Positions 54,739-63,281 of a DNA stretch of 64,000 nucleotides are shown here, piece after piece; positions within the stretch are counted from its first letter, which is position 1; each line of letters opens with the position of its first letter. The DNA lies in contig NZ_CP036267.1 of the NCBI RefSeq assembly GCF_007744255.1, positions 5,406,001 through 5,470,000 on the forward strand, given 5' to 3'. The position numbers and the translations under genes were made by a program. The notes below the pieces were generated by a model, which saw nothing but the letters and a program-made list of their open reading frames with translations, was not told where the DNA came from and did not search any database. The DNA comes from Thalassoglobus polymorphus (lineage in GTDB: Bacteria; Planctomycetota; Planctomycetia; Planctomycetales; Planctomycetaceae).

Positions 54739-54950
54739 AAAATCACAGCAGTAGAGTGTTCAGAGTTTCACGTCGAGATGGAGAGTGGGATTGCAGTTGG
54801 ATCCCGTGGTAGAGCATGGTCTTCGAGACCGTCAGTTTGAATGGGACCGACCGAATCATGTCTATTGGCGCCTCACTTCGGTGAGTGATGCCGGATGGAT
54901 GCCTGGAAAATCCCGCAATCGTCTCACTCCCGACTTGACAGAAACTTCCT
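54739..54950 (+). ncRNA. Candidate bridge/seek guide RNA of the IS
   Basis: The region between the transposase and the right end has a TATAGT box (54733-54738) and then hairpins GGTCT-TCG-AGACC (54818-54830) and CTCAC-TTCG-GTGAG (54872-54885, enclosed by GGC/GCC). Between them GCAGTT (54793-54798) equals the left target half, and GTAGAGCA (54809-54816) is the reverse complement of the right target half (54957-54964). A guide RNA in the 3' end is known for the IS1111 group. The boundaries given are estimates. Confidence 0.5.
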
Positions 54951-54953
54951 CAT
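54929..54953 (-). repeat. Right inverted repeat of the IS
   Basis: Reverse-complement partner of 53519-53543; starts CCCGA and ends AACTTCCTCAT. Confidence 0.8.
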
Positions 54954-54956
54954 GGA

Positions 54957-54974
54957 TGCTCTACTGTGTGCTGG
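54957..54974. repeat. Right part of the interrupted family-1 repeat
   Basis: TGCTCTACTGTGTGC continues the family-1 consensus (TGCTCTGCCGTGTGC) after the IS, then runs within 3 bp into the stop of the convergent DUF1501 gene. Confidence 0.6.
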
Positions 54975-54977
54975 TAA

Positions 54978-56375
54978 TTAAAAGAGTGCCGTGATCGGGT
55001 CACCATCTTCCAGTAAATGGTACGGTCTGCCGAGTTTATCGGTCGCCATCAAGTCGCTGACTCCCATGGAGTGGTACACGGTTCCGGCGATGTTGGCAGG
55101 GGTGACGGGGTGATCCAGCGGGTACTCTGCGTAACGGTCACTGGCTCCGTAAGTTTGCCCGCCGCGAATTCCGCCGCCGGCAAGAACATTTGACAAGCAG
55201 TGTGTCCAGTGATCGCGACCAGCTCCGACTGCTCCACCTGAACGCGGGTCACCGATTTTTGGTTTGCGTCCCATCTCGCTACTCACCAAAAGTAAAGTCT
55301 GATCGAGCAATCCGCGATCCGAGAGATCCTCAATCAAGGCTGAAAATCCACGATCAAATTCCGGAAGCAAGTCATCTTCCAGACATTTGAAGTTGTTGCC
55401 GTGGGTGTCCCAACTTCCGGCACTCCGGCACTTCTTCGCTAATCGACGACTGTCACCTTTCCAGAAAACCGTAATGAATGGAACCTCTGCTTCGACCAGC
55501 CGACGTGCCAGAAGCAAACCCATTCCGTTGATCGTTTTCCCGTATCGTTCCTGAAGTTTCGGTGACTCCTCAGAGACGTTGAAAGCTTTGGTCGCCTGCG
55601 AAGAGAGGATCAGCGAAAGTGCTCGCTGTTGGTGCAGAGTCAGCGTTTCCATCGACGTCGAGCCTTCGAACTGGCGACGGGCGGAATCGACTTCATTGAG
55701 AAGTGAAAAACGTGTTGTCATACGCTCAGCAGTAATCCCACCTTCAAGAGAAAGTGAAGGTGCCTGAAACTTGAGCGGCTCTTCCAGCGATCCATTCACG
55801 TAGAGTGGATCTTGCTCGACTCCGATTCTGGCTGCGAATTGCCCAGGCCTGGTATACGGAGCTCGACTCGGCATGTGGGGCAGGGTGATCGCATTTGGAA
55901 GATTCGGATGCTGCGAAAGTTTTGACGCGGTCACCGATCCCATAAACGGCCAGTCGTCGGGAAACGGCGTTCGATTGTTTCCGAGAGTGATAAATGACTG
56001 GTCCGGAATATGTCCGGTCAAGTTGTAGTAGTACCCGGCATGATGATCATTTGTATTCACGGTCGCTCCGACGGAGTTCACAATCGCCAGATGATGAGCC
56101 TGTTGGGCCAGCATTGGCAAATGCTCACACAAGGTCACTCCCGGAGCTGAGGTTTGAATCGGTTGAAATGGACCTCGATACTCCAGCGGAGCTTTCGGCT
56201 TCATATCCCACATATCAATATGAGATGAGCCGCCGCACAAGAAAAACAGAATCGTCGACTTCGCCTTCCGAGAGGAACGCTCTTCCTTTGATGCCGGGGC
56301 TGCAGTGACAGGACGACCAAAAGAAAGCCCGGCAACTCCAAGCCCAGAGGCGACTAAAAACTGGCGACGTTGCAT
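54978..56375 (-). CDS. DUF1501 protein, twin-arginine exported (second copy)
   Basis: A 465-residue alkaline-phosphatase/sulfatase-fold-like protein of the DUF1501 family, found next to PSD1 cytochrome genes throughout planctomycetes. It begins MQRRQFLVASGLGVAGLSFG, a Tat-type signal. Conserved blocks: FLCGGSSHIDMWDMKPKAP, GPFQPIQT, GSWDTHGNNF, LVSSEMGRKPKI, GGAVGAGRDHWTHCLS and LAGGGIRGGQ. Catalytic metal ligands are not as clear as in true phosphatases. It follows another DUF1501 gene on the strand after 213 bp and is probably in the same operon. It is close to the family consensus, but its role is unknown. Confidence 0.9.
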   Translation of the reverse strand: MQRRQFLVASGLGVAGLSFGRPVTAAPASKEERSSRKAKSTILFFLCGGSSHIDMWDMKPKAPLEYRGPFQPIQTSAPGVTLCEHLPMLAQQAHHLAIVNSVGATVNTNDHHAGYYYNLTGHIPDQSFITLGNNRTPFPDDWPFMGSVTASKLSQHPNLPNAITLPHMPSRAPYTRPGQFAARIGVEQDPLYVNGSLEEPLKFQAPSLSLEGGITAERMTTRFSLLNEVDSARRQFEGSTSMETLTLHQQRALSLILSSQATKAFNVSEESPKLQERYGKTINGMGLLLARRLVEAEVPFITVFWKGDSRRLAKKCRSAGSWDTHGNNFKCLEDDLLPEFDRGFSALIEDLSDRGLLDQTLLLVSSEMGRKPKIGDPRSGGAVGAGRDHWTHCLSNVLAGGGIRGGQTYGASDRYAEYPLDHPVTPANIAGTVYHSMGVSDLMATDKLGRPYHLLEDGDPITALF

Positions 56376-56506
56376 TGTAATTTTCTCAATTCGGAGGTTC
56401 GTTCGATTGGAATCTTAAAATTCCGAAGCGACCGTTTCGCCGGACACTTCAAGTGTTCGGTTCACATTTCTGGACACTTCGAGAATATTTTTCTTAATCG
56501 TATTCG

Positions 56507-56591
56507 TCATCTGCCTCGTGGTGAGGTGCTGTACTGTTGCCGATAGCCCTTCTCTGTGGGCACGACAGGCACTGAAAATGAAAACACTCTA
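56507..56591. repeat. Family-1 dispersed repeat, copy 7 (reverse)
   Basis: Read on the minus strand it starts TTTAGAGTGTTTTC, overlapping the TAG stop of the DUF1501 gene (56589-56591), then has TGTCGTGCCCAC and CCACGAGGCAGATGACGAATACG, matching the family-1 order of blocks though with more divergence. Confidence 0.55.
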
Positions 56592-58103
56592 AACAAGAAT
56601 ATCTTCAATAACTTTCCCGTGGTCGATATCCAGGCGTTTTCGGCCGGGAATTTCCAATTGTCTGTTGTCCAATCCGAGTAAATGGAGGGTTGTTGCGTGG
56701 AGATCAGTAACATAGTGACCTTCTCCCAAGGCATGATACCCCAGTGGATCGGTCTCGCCATGGACATGTCCTTTTTTAATCCCTGCGCCGGCCATCCAAA
56801 TCGTGAATCCGTTCGGATGATGATCTCGTCCAGTTTTTCCGCCGCCACGTAATTCCAAACCGGGAGTTCTTCCGAATTCGGTGCAGAACACAACGACTGT
56901 ATCATCCAGCAGGCCGCGTTGTTTCATGTCCGCGATAAAACCTGCAACGGGCTTATCGACACTTTCACACAGTCGAGTGTGGTTTTTCTTCAACTCACGA
57001 TGCGAGTCCCACGTTCCATAGCCAGATGGGTAAACCTGAACGAATCGTACGCCACGCTCAATGAGTCTTCGCGCCGCCAACAGCTTTTCACCAGCCGCCT
57101 TGGTTGAGTCCTTATCCATTCCGTAGAGTTGAGTAGTCGACTCAGTCTCTTTCGCCATGTCGACCGCTTCAGGGACGGCTGACTGCATTCGAAACGCAAG
57201 CTCATAGGCTCGAATTCTTGCTCGAAGATCCTGATCATTCGGATACTCAACCGCCGAGAGGGAATTCAATTGATGAATCAGATCATACTCGTGCTGCTGT
57301 TGCGCAAACGATTGACTTGCTTGCCGCTTCCCGAACGGCAAAGGATTGTTGGGATCGAGAGCCAATGGAACTCCCGCGTGCTGCGGGCCTAAGTAGAGCG
57401 AATCGATCGAAAGCCGCGTGTCCGAGCGAGTCGGTCCTCCCAGCACGACGAACTTCGGTAAGTTCTCGTTGAGAGTCCCCAGTCCATAGTGAGCCCAGGC
57501 ACCGATGCTTGGCTCTTGAACATCGAGCCGATGTCGACCGGTATGAATCTGGTTTTCAGCTGCGTGGTCATTGTCGGTCGTCCACATGTTGCGAACAAAA
57601 CTGAGTTCGTCGACTTGTTGAGACAGATACGGCCACCAGTCCGTCACCTCGACACCACATTCACCTCGCTTCTTCCAACCAACCTGCATCGGGTAAATTG
57701 TGGGATAAACATCGCGAACGTTGATCTCCTCAGCAGCGACAGATCGAAATCGTTTCTTATGCAAAACAGAATCGACTGGATTCTCAAAAGGCGTTTTATC
57801 GAACGTTTTCCCCGCGTACTTATTCAGCGCAGGCTTCGGATCGAATGTTTCGAGATGGCTGTACCCGCCAGAAAGAAAAATCCAGACGACTGACTTCGCC
57901 TTGGGGGTAATACTATGAGGAGTTAACTGCGGCGGACTGGAAGCTTGCGTATGAACTGCAGTTTCCTCGGCGCGCAGACGTCCATCTTCTGCGAACATCG
58001 CCCCCAGTGCCAAACCGGTAAACCCCATTCCGAAATCGGAAAGGAACATGCGCCGCGACGGTTGGCAACACGCTTCGTGATCATTTTCGTTTGAGTTCAT
58101 CAT
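56589..58103 (-). CDS. DUF1501 protein, twin-arginine exported (first copy)
   Basis: A 504-residue DUF1501 member. The start is taken as the first of two adjacent ATGs behind GTGAGAAGC. The signal is CQPSRRMFLSDFGMGFTGLAL, a Tat motif. Blocks: VWIFLSGGYSHLETFDPKPALNKYAGKTF, RNMWTTDNDHAAENQIHTG, GTWDSHRELKKNH, VVFCTEFGRTPG, GRDHHPNGFTIWMAGAGIKKG and DLHATTLHLLGLD. The two DUF1501 copies are clearly different from each other, so not a recent duplication. It directly follows the PSD1 cytochrome gene (121-bp gap), the usual partner arrangement. Confidence 0.92.
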   Translation of the reverse strand: MMNSNENDHEACCQPSRRMFLSDFGMGFTGLALGAMFAEDGRLRAEETAVHTQASSPPQLTPHSITPKAKSVVWIFLSGGYSHLETFDPKPALNKYAGKTFDKTPFENPVDSVLHKKRFRSVAAEEINVRDVYPTIYPMQVGWKKRGECGVEVTDWWPYLSQQVDELSFVRNMWTTDNDHAAENQIHTGRHRLDVQEPSIGAWAHYGLGTLNENLPKFVVLGGPTRSDTRLSIDSLYLGPQHAGVPLALDPNNPLPFGKRQASQSFAQQQHEYDLIHQLNSLSAVEYPNDQDLRARIRAYELAFRMQSAVPEAVDMAKETESTTQLYGMDKDSTKAAGEKLLAARRLIERGVRFVQVYPSGYGTWDSHRELKKNHTRLCESVDKPVAGFIADMKQRGLLDDTVVVFCTEFGRTPGLELRGGGKTGRDHHPNGFTIWMAGAGIKKGHVHGETDPLGYHALGEGHYVTDLHATTLHLLGLDNRQLEIPGRKRLDIDHGKVIEDILV

Positions 58104-58224
58104 GCTTCTCACTGTCCGGTATCAAGCATCGTGCGAATTCATTTGTCGTCTCAATCAAATCTCGAAAAAACCCAGGTCGACAACGTCTGTTTCTCTTCTT
58201 GTCACTCGGTCGCAAACTCGCCGC

Positions 58225-61200
58225 TCATCTGATTGTGATAAAGTCTCCGTGATTGAAAATCGCCCTCACAAGACTCTCTCTCGCAAGGGTGTTGACCTGC
58301 TTCTCTTCTGTTGGTTTCGTCAGTTTCACATAGTTGTGAAACGCTGCGTTGCAAAGTTTTAATTCTGCAACCGAAGGAGATCGAGACAGGATTTGCTCGA
58401 AGATTTCCTGTGTAAACTGATTGATGTGTTCTTCAGAGGAATCCAGCTGATCGGGATGCTTCTCCTCCCAGCCTTGGACAATCAAAGAACTCATGGAATG
58501 AACGGTCTCGCTATTTGTCAAAGCGAGAGCCTGCTGCGGGACGATACTTCGAGTGCGGCGATAGCACTCTTGTCCGTCGGGCGCATCGAAAAGTTCTCCC
58601 TGCGTGCTTTTTCCGCCATTTTCAGGGTGCGTGCTGTAGTAAATGCTGCGACGAAAAGTCGTGTACGCGTCTTTGTTCTCCAACTCTTGACCACCTTGGG
58701 TGAAGTCCAGTTTCCCGGCAACATGCAGCAAGCTATCGCGAACAACTTCAGATTCCATCCTGCCAGTGTTCATACGCCAGAGATAATGATTCTCCGGATC
58801 AAGTTTGATGTTCTGCGTCATGTTGGAAGTGGACGACTGACGCCGAAAGGCATCGCTGGTGACAATCAATCGATGCAGATGCTTCATGCTCCAGTTTGAT
58901 TCCATCAACTCAACCGCCAGCCAGTCCAGCAGTTCCGGGTGAGTCGGCTCGGCGCCACTTCGCCCGAAGTTATCAACTGTTTCAACGAGTGGCTGATGAA
59001 AATGCCGCATCCAAATATGATTGACCGCAACCCGTGCCGTCAGCGGGTTTTCTCGGTCTACGATCCAGGCAGCGAGAGCACTACGACGCCCCGTACTGGT
59101 TTTAGGATACAACGGCCCGAGAGGAGAGTAGGTACCGGGCTTTGAATCGGCCTGCTGCGATTCTGCTTGACTCCTTGCGGTCATCGAAGTGGCAAGTTGC
59201 GTCCTTGCAGCTTCAACTTCCTTTGCACGTTTTGCATCGCTTTCCGGCTTCGCTTCTGCCATCGCCAAAGCGAGTCGAGCCTGCTGAACCTGAGACTCGG
59301 CTCTTTGAATTGTCGCAAGCCGTTCAAGTTCACTGGCATTGCTGGCTTGCTTTTGAATCTCATCTGCGGGAGCGTTTCCGAACTTGGCAGCTTCGGCTGC
59401 GATACGGGCCTGCAAACTTGCAAGTTCTGCACGGGCAGCGACCAACTGACTCTCAGCTGCCTGACGTTGGAGTTTCGGGACTTGCGATGCGAGTTGCGCC
59501 GCTTCGAGTTCTTGCTGATATTTGTCCAGAGCAGAGTGATTCAGCACTGACGCCGCTATCGATGTCGAGTTCGCTCCGCTGATCGGTGAAATCTCCCAAC
59601 CATGCTGCCCGACAATCTCTTGACCATCGCGATACTCGGGAGGCTCAAAGTTGAACTTTGCCACAATCTGTGATTCTGAATTAGGAGCAGGGTTTCGAAA
59701 TGTCAGTTCATCGACCAAAGCCAAACTCCCGGGGCGGGCATCGAAGAAAACGCCTTTTGTGAGATCTCCGATCGGATTCCATCCGTTGAGTGCAATGGGC
59801 AGGTCCGCAACGAGGAGTGCCTGATCTGCCACCGATTCAATCGTCAACAGAGCCAAGTCCTCTTTTGTTTGCAGACGAAGTGAAACCCGAAAACGATCCT
59901 GTCCATTTTCGAAATCGTATCGCCCCGCTTCGATCTCGCTGAATGACCCAGGTCGATACGAAAGGATGCGACCTTTTTCAAAAGCGACATAGGCAGCTGT
60001 CAGTCCCTGAGTGACGTGCTTCGCAAGCTGGAAGTTGAAATGCGAGTCATTCACGATCCGAATTTGAAAATCGATTTCGAACCCATCTGAGAATTCACTC
60101 AGAGAAGAGAGCCGATGAAAGACGGTCCTCCGCCCCTTCGTCGCATTGAAGACCAACGATTGATTCCCCACCAATGCAGTCTGCTGAGCCGGCTCATTGA
60201 GAGCCTCTTTTGCCTCGCGATACGCCTCTTCAGCTTTGGCAAGACGCAATTTGACATGCTCAGCGAGGCTCGGTTCTGCGGTCGGCAAATTGCTGATTGC
60301 AGCGACCGCTTCGTCGATTTTCTTCTGGGCACTCTCGACCAACGTACGCTGAATTTCCAGGTCCTGTCCTGGTGACCAGCCTTGCACTGGCAAGTCGACT
60401 GGAGTGATGCTGAGCTGTTGATTCTCATCCAGAAAACCGGGAACACCAGGAGCGATGCTGCCACGACTTTCGTCACGATTTCGTTCATCGCCGCCGGTGT
60501 AAAACCATGTCGGAGCCTCCGGGTTTTTGTCAAAAATCGTGACAGCTCCCAGCCGTTCAACCTTTCGTAATGCGCTATAGTCATACTCCTGAAACGGTCC
60601 CGGGTCCGCTTCATCCGGAACGCGGTCTTGACGAATGCCGATCGGCTCGAAGAACGCCCGGAATCGGAAGTAATCATCCTGAGAAATCGGATCATATTTG
60701 TGGTCGTGACAGTGAGCACAATTGAAAGTCAGACCAAGAAACGCTTTCCCGGTATGTTCAACCGTATTTCGCATCCAATCATTTGGGTTGAGGGCAAACC
60801 AGTTTCGAATCAAATACCCGGTCGCGACTGTTTGCTTTTGTTCTCCGCTACGAATTTCATCAGCTGCGAGCATTTCGCTGACCATCTGATCGTAGCCTTT
60901 GTCCTCGTTGAGTGAGCGGACAATCCAGTCTCGCCAGCGCCAGATTTGTGGAGCACTATTCCAGACATCAGGGACATGTCGCCGCCCATACCAGTCGCTG
61001 TATCTCCAGACATCCATCCAATGCCGCCCCCACCGTTCCCCATAACGAGGATCATCGAGAAGCTGATCGACCACTTTCTCGAAGGCATCTTCTGAAGTGT
61101 CGTCCAGAAATTTTCGCAGTTCATCACGTGTTGGCGGAATTCCAATGAGATCAAGATATAGCCGCCGCAACTGAACTTCTTGACTTGCGAGTGAGACAGG

Positions 61201-61752
61201 TTCAAGTCCCTGCGTCTTGTGCGCGGCTGAAAGATAGACGTCGATCGGATTCAATCCAGCAGCTTGCTCCTGATCCGAAAACTGTCGGGAGCGGACCGGT
61301 TTCAGAAATGCCCAGTGAGAATCGGGGTCAGCTTCGGGTTGTTCATCTTCTGGGGATTTTGCCCCACTCGCGATCCAGGATTGGATCATTGCAATTTGCT
61401 CCGCCGGCAGCGGTTCACCCTCGGGGGGCATGCGATCAAAATCCTCTTTTGAGGAAATCCGCTCGACCAGCGTTGAATGTTGAGGCTGATCCATGGTCAC
61501 GATCTGACCGTTTTCACTTCCTTTGCGGATCAACAGACCGGTATCAAGCCGCAAGCCCGATTCCTGTTTCAATGCCCCATGGCAGGCATAGCAGCGGGCT
61601 TGAAGAATCGGCTTGATGTCCCGAACGTAATCGACCGGACGATCTTCTCCGCGAACAGACACGGGAAAGAGAATCATTGCCAACAAGCAACTGAATGCAG
61701 TTCGCGCAATCACTGACGACCTTCTCCCTCGCAGATAGCTCGTTCCACACAT
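58225..61752 (-). CDS. PSCyt1/PSCyt2 (DUF1549)-PSD1 (DUF1553) cytochrome protein with LamG-like insert
   Basis: A 1175-residue exported multidomain protein. The ATG at 61752 starts a basic, then hydrophobic signal sequence; the frame extends upstream but without one. PSCyt1 has a heme-c site CYACH (Cys54-His58) in the first 110 residues. PSCyt2/DUF1549 spans about 155-365 (RRLYLDLIGIPPT, DDPRYGERWGRHWMDVWRYSDW, AHCHDHKYDPI). A middle section (about 490-720) looks like a concanavalin/LamG-type beta-sandwich, followed by an Ala/Gln/Glu coiled coil (about 720-840). PSD1/DUF1553 closes the protein (ALAAWIVDRENPLTARVAVNHIWMRHF, LVETVDNFGRSG). Likely a periplasmic electron-transfer or carbohydrate-associated factor; function not established. 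Confidence 0.93.
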   Translation of the reverse strand: MCGTSYLRGRRSSVIARTAFSCLLAMILFPVSVRGEDRPVDYVRDIKPILQARCYACHGALKQESGLRLDTGLLIRKGSENGQIVTMDQPQHSTLVERISSKEDFDRMPPEGEPLPAEQIAMIQSWIASGAKSPEDEQPEADPDSHWAFLKPVRSRQFSDQEQAAGLNPIDVYLSAAHKTQGLEPVSLASQEVQLRRLYLDLIGIPPTRDELRKFLDDTSEDAFEKVVDQLLDDPRYGERWGRHWMDVWRYSDWYGRRHVPDVWNSAPQIWRWRDWIVRSLNEDKGYDQMVSEMLAADEIRSGEQKQTVATGYLIRNWFALNPNDWMRNTVEHTGKAFLGLTFNCAHCHDHKYDPISQDDYFRFRAFFEPIGIRQDRVPDEADPGPFQEYDYSALRKVERLGAVTIFDKNPEAPTWFYTGGDERNRDESRGSIAPGVPGFLDENQQLSITPVDLPVQGWSPGQDLEIQRTLVESAQKKIDEAVAAISNLPTAEPSLAEHVKLRLAKAEEAYREAKEALNEPAQQTALVGNQSLVFNATKGRRTVFHRLSSLSEFSDGFEIDFQIRIVNDSHFNFQLAKHVTQGLTAAYVAFEKGRILSYRPGSFSEIEAGRYDFENGQDRFRVSLRLQTKEDLALLTIESVADQALLVADLPIALNGWNPIGDLTKGVFFDARPGSLALVDELTFRNPAPNSESQIVAKFNFEPPEYRDGQEIVGQHGWEISPISGANSTSIAASVLNHSALDKYQQELEAAQLASQVPKLQRQAAESQLVAARAELASLQARIAAEAAKFGNAPADEIQKQASNASELERLATIQRAESQVQQARLALAMAEAKPESDAKRAKEVEAARTQLATSMTARSQAESQQADSKPGTYSPLGPLYPKTSTGRRSALAAWIVDRENPLTARVAVNHIWMRHFHQPLVETVDNFGRSGAEPTHPELLDWLAVELMESNWSMKHLHRLIVTSDAFRRQSSTSNMTQNIKLDPENHYLWRMNTGRMESEVVRDSLLHVAGKLDFTQGGQELENKDAYTTFRRSIYYSTHPENGGKSTQGELFDAPDGQECYRRTRSIVPQQALALTNSETVHSMSSLIVQGWEEKHPDQLDSSEEHINQFTQEIFEQILSRSPSVAELKLCNAAFHNYVKLTKPTEEKQVNTLARESLVRAIFNHGDFITIR

Positions 61753-61916
61753 TAACCCACCGGGCAAGGCTGTTCCCGAAGTCCGCGTACAGCCGTGGTA
61801 CTTGTGTAGCTGAGCAATATGTCGCGTGCTGAAAATCATGCTTTGCCCATGACGGTCTAAATGAAGTCTGTTTTTCCCGGCGAGAACATGACTCATGAAC
61901 TCGCCGGGCTGCTCTC

Positions 61917-63281
61917 TTAAACGCTGCGCTGGTCGACGAGTTCTGAGGCGAACCCTTCGAACGAATTCTCTTTCAGGACGATCTCACCGACCTGCGCGCC
62001 GATACGAATTCCGGAACGGTTCATCTTCTGACGAGTTTCGCGCAGGGTGTTTCCGACAATACGGACAGCTTTGGTTTTGCCTGTCACATCAATCGCAACT
62101 CCGGCATCGCCGCCACTGTTTTCAATCCTGTTTCCTTCAAGCAAGTTCCGATTCGCCCAGAAGTCCTGACCGCGAGGATCGTCACGGAACAGAACGCCAA
62201 TCTCACCACTGTTCGTAATCGTGTTGTTCCGGATGATGTTGTCAGTATCGCAATGACCAATCGAAATCCCGAATCGGCGGTTTTCATGAATCGAATTATT
62301 TTCCGCTAACCCGTACTTCACCCCCCAGCACCAGAAGATCCCCTGACTATTATTGTCCAGTCGGTTATTTCGAATGAGCGGGCGTTGTGATCCTGAACCT
62401 GGGTGAACTCCCAGATCGTTGTTGTCATGTGAATGACAATTTTCGACGACCACATCATGGCAAATCTGAAAGCTGATGCCGTCGCCGTTGTAGTTTCTTG
62501 ATGTCACATTGCGGAACGTGTAGCGATTGCAGTCTTGAAGAAAGATGCCTCCGCCGTAGTTGCCGTTGAAATTTTCGTTGTTCTTTCCGTTTCCATCGAG
62601 CGTAATATCCTCGATCAAAACATCAGAGGTCCGCTCACTTGTCAAAAGCGGAAACAGCGACGAACAGGTCGGCTTGCCGGTCAACCAAAGATTCTCGCGA
62701 AGACCATCGCTCAGCTTGAAGCGATTTCCCGACCGGGCGATCAATGTCCGCTTGATCACAATTTGCCCACCGTGGCTTGGATTTTTGGCTCGCAACGCGA
62801 TGCCATCTCCAACTTGGAACCCGAGAGACTTCTTCAACGAAATCTCCTGATCGTACCAGTCCGAGTCGTCACTCAGCCCAACGGTTTCAGAAGGGATCTT
62901 CGTAAGAATTGAATCGTCACCGGAACCGAGCAGCCGAACCTTCGACGGCAAGTGAACCGCATTGCGAAGAATGTATTTCCCAGGCAACACTTTGACAGTT
63001 CCCCCACCCATGCGAGCGACCGAGTCGAGCGCCGCTTGAAGAACTTTGTCGCTGTTGCCGACAAGATCAGCCTTTGAGTGTCCAGCTTCCTGAGGATGCC
63101 CCACAGTGATTTGAAACTTCTCGTCCCAGTTCGGTTCGTAGCGATCATCGCCATCGGTCGCACGAGGATTGGTCACAGCAGGCCGACCGTCTGCCCAAAC
63201 CCGCGACGCAAGAAGCCCTCCAACACAGACTCCGCCAACAGAGCGAAGAAAACGACGACGGCTCGATATAGAATCACTCAT
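61917..63281 (-). CDS. Tat-exported right-handed parallel beta-helix protein
   Basis: A 454-residue exported protein. It begins MSDSISSRRRFLRSVGGVCVGG, a twin-arginine signal. The body is a right-handed parallel beta-helix (pectate lyase-like) with repeated turns: RYTFRNVTSRNYNGDGISF, HDVVVENCHSHDNND, RPLIRNNRLDNNSQG, GLAENNSIHENRRFG, NIIRNNTITNSGE. N-terminal AALDSVARMGGGTVKVLPGKYILRNAVHL is the capping strand seen in polysaccharide lyases and glycoside hydrolase 28-like proteins. Catalytic residues cannot be assigned, so it may bind or cleave polysaccharide. It lies 164 bp upstream of the PSD1 gene, on the same strand. Confidence 0.87.
   Translation of the reverse strand: MSDSISSRRRFLRSVGGVCVGGLLASRVWADGRPAVTNPRATDGDDRYEPNWDEKFQITVGHPQEAGHSKADLVGNSDKVLQAALDSVARMGGGTVKVLPGKYILRNAVHLPSKVRLLGSGDDSILTKIPSETVGLSDDSDWYDQEISLKKSLGFQVGDGIALRAKNPSHGGQIVIKRTLIARSGNRFKLSDGLRENLWLTGKPTCSSLFPLLTSERTSDVLIEDITLDGNGKNNENFNGNYGGGIFLQDCNRYTFRNVTSRNYNGDGISFQICHDVVVENCHSHDNNDLGVHPGSGSQRPLIRNNRLDNNSQGIFWCWGVKYGLAENNSIHENRRFGISIGHCDTDNIIRNNTITNSGEIGVLFRDDPRGQDFWANRNLLEGNRIENSGGDAGVAIDVTGKTKAVRIVGNTLRETRQKMNRSGIRIGAQVGEIVLKENSFEGFASELVDQRSV

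Larger units (their letters stand above)
53512..54956 (+). mobile_element. IS110-family insertion sequence, IS1111 type, intact
   Basis: A 1445-bp element. Imperfect 25-bp inverted repeats are at 53519-53543 and 54929-54953 (ATG(T)AGGAAGT and TCGGG conserved, two mismatches and two one-base gaps). Seven bases precede the left repeat and three follow the right one, the known layout of the IS1111 group. Removal joins AGAGCAGTT to TGCTCTACTGTGTGC and rebuilds a family-1 repeat with no target duplication, as expected for this family. It encodes one complete transposase and has a short left (78 bp) and long right (341 bp) non-coding end. Confidence 0.85.

Noticed and set aside
54785-54994. A 69-codon frame after the transposase
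   Set aside because: It runs across the hairpins and the right inverted repeat of the IS into the DUF1501 gene. The region is better explained as a structured non-coding end.
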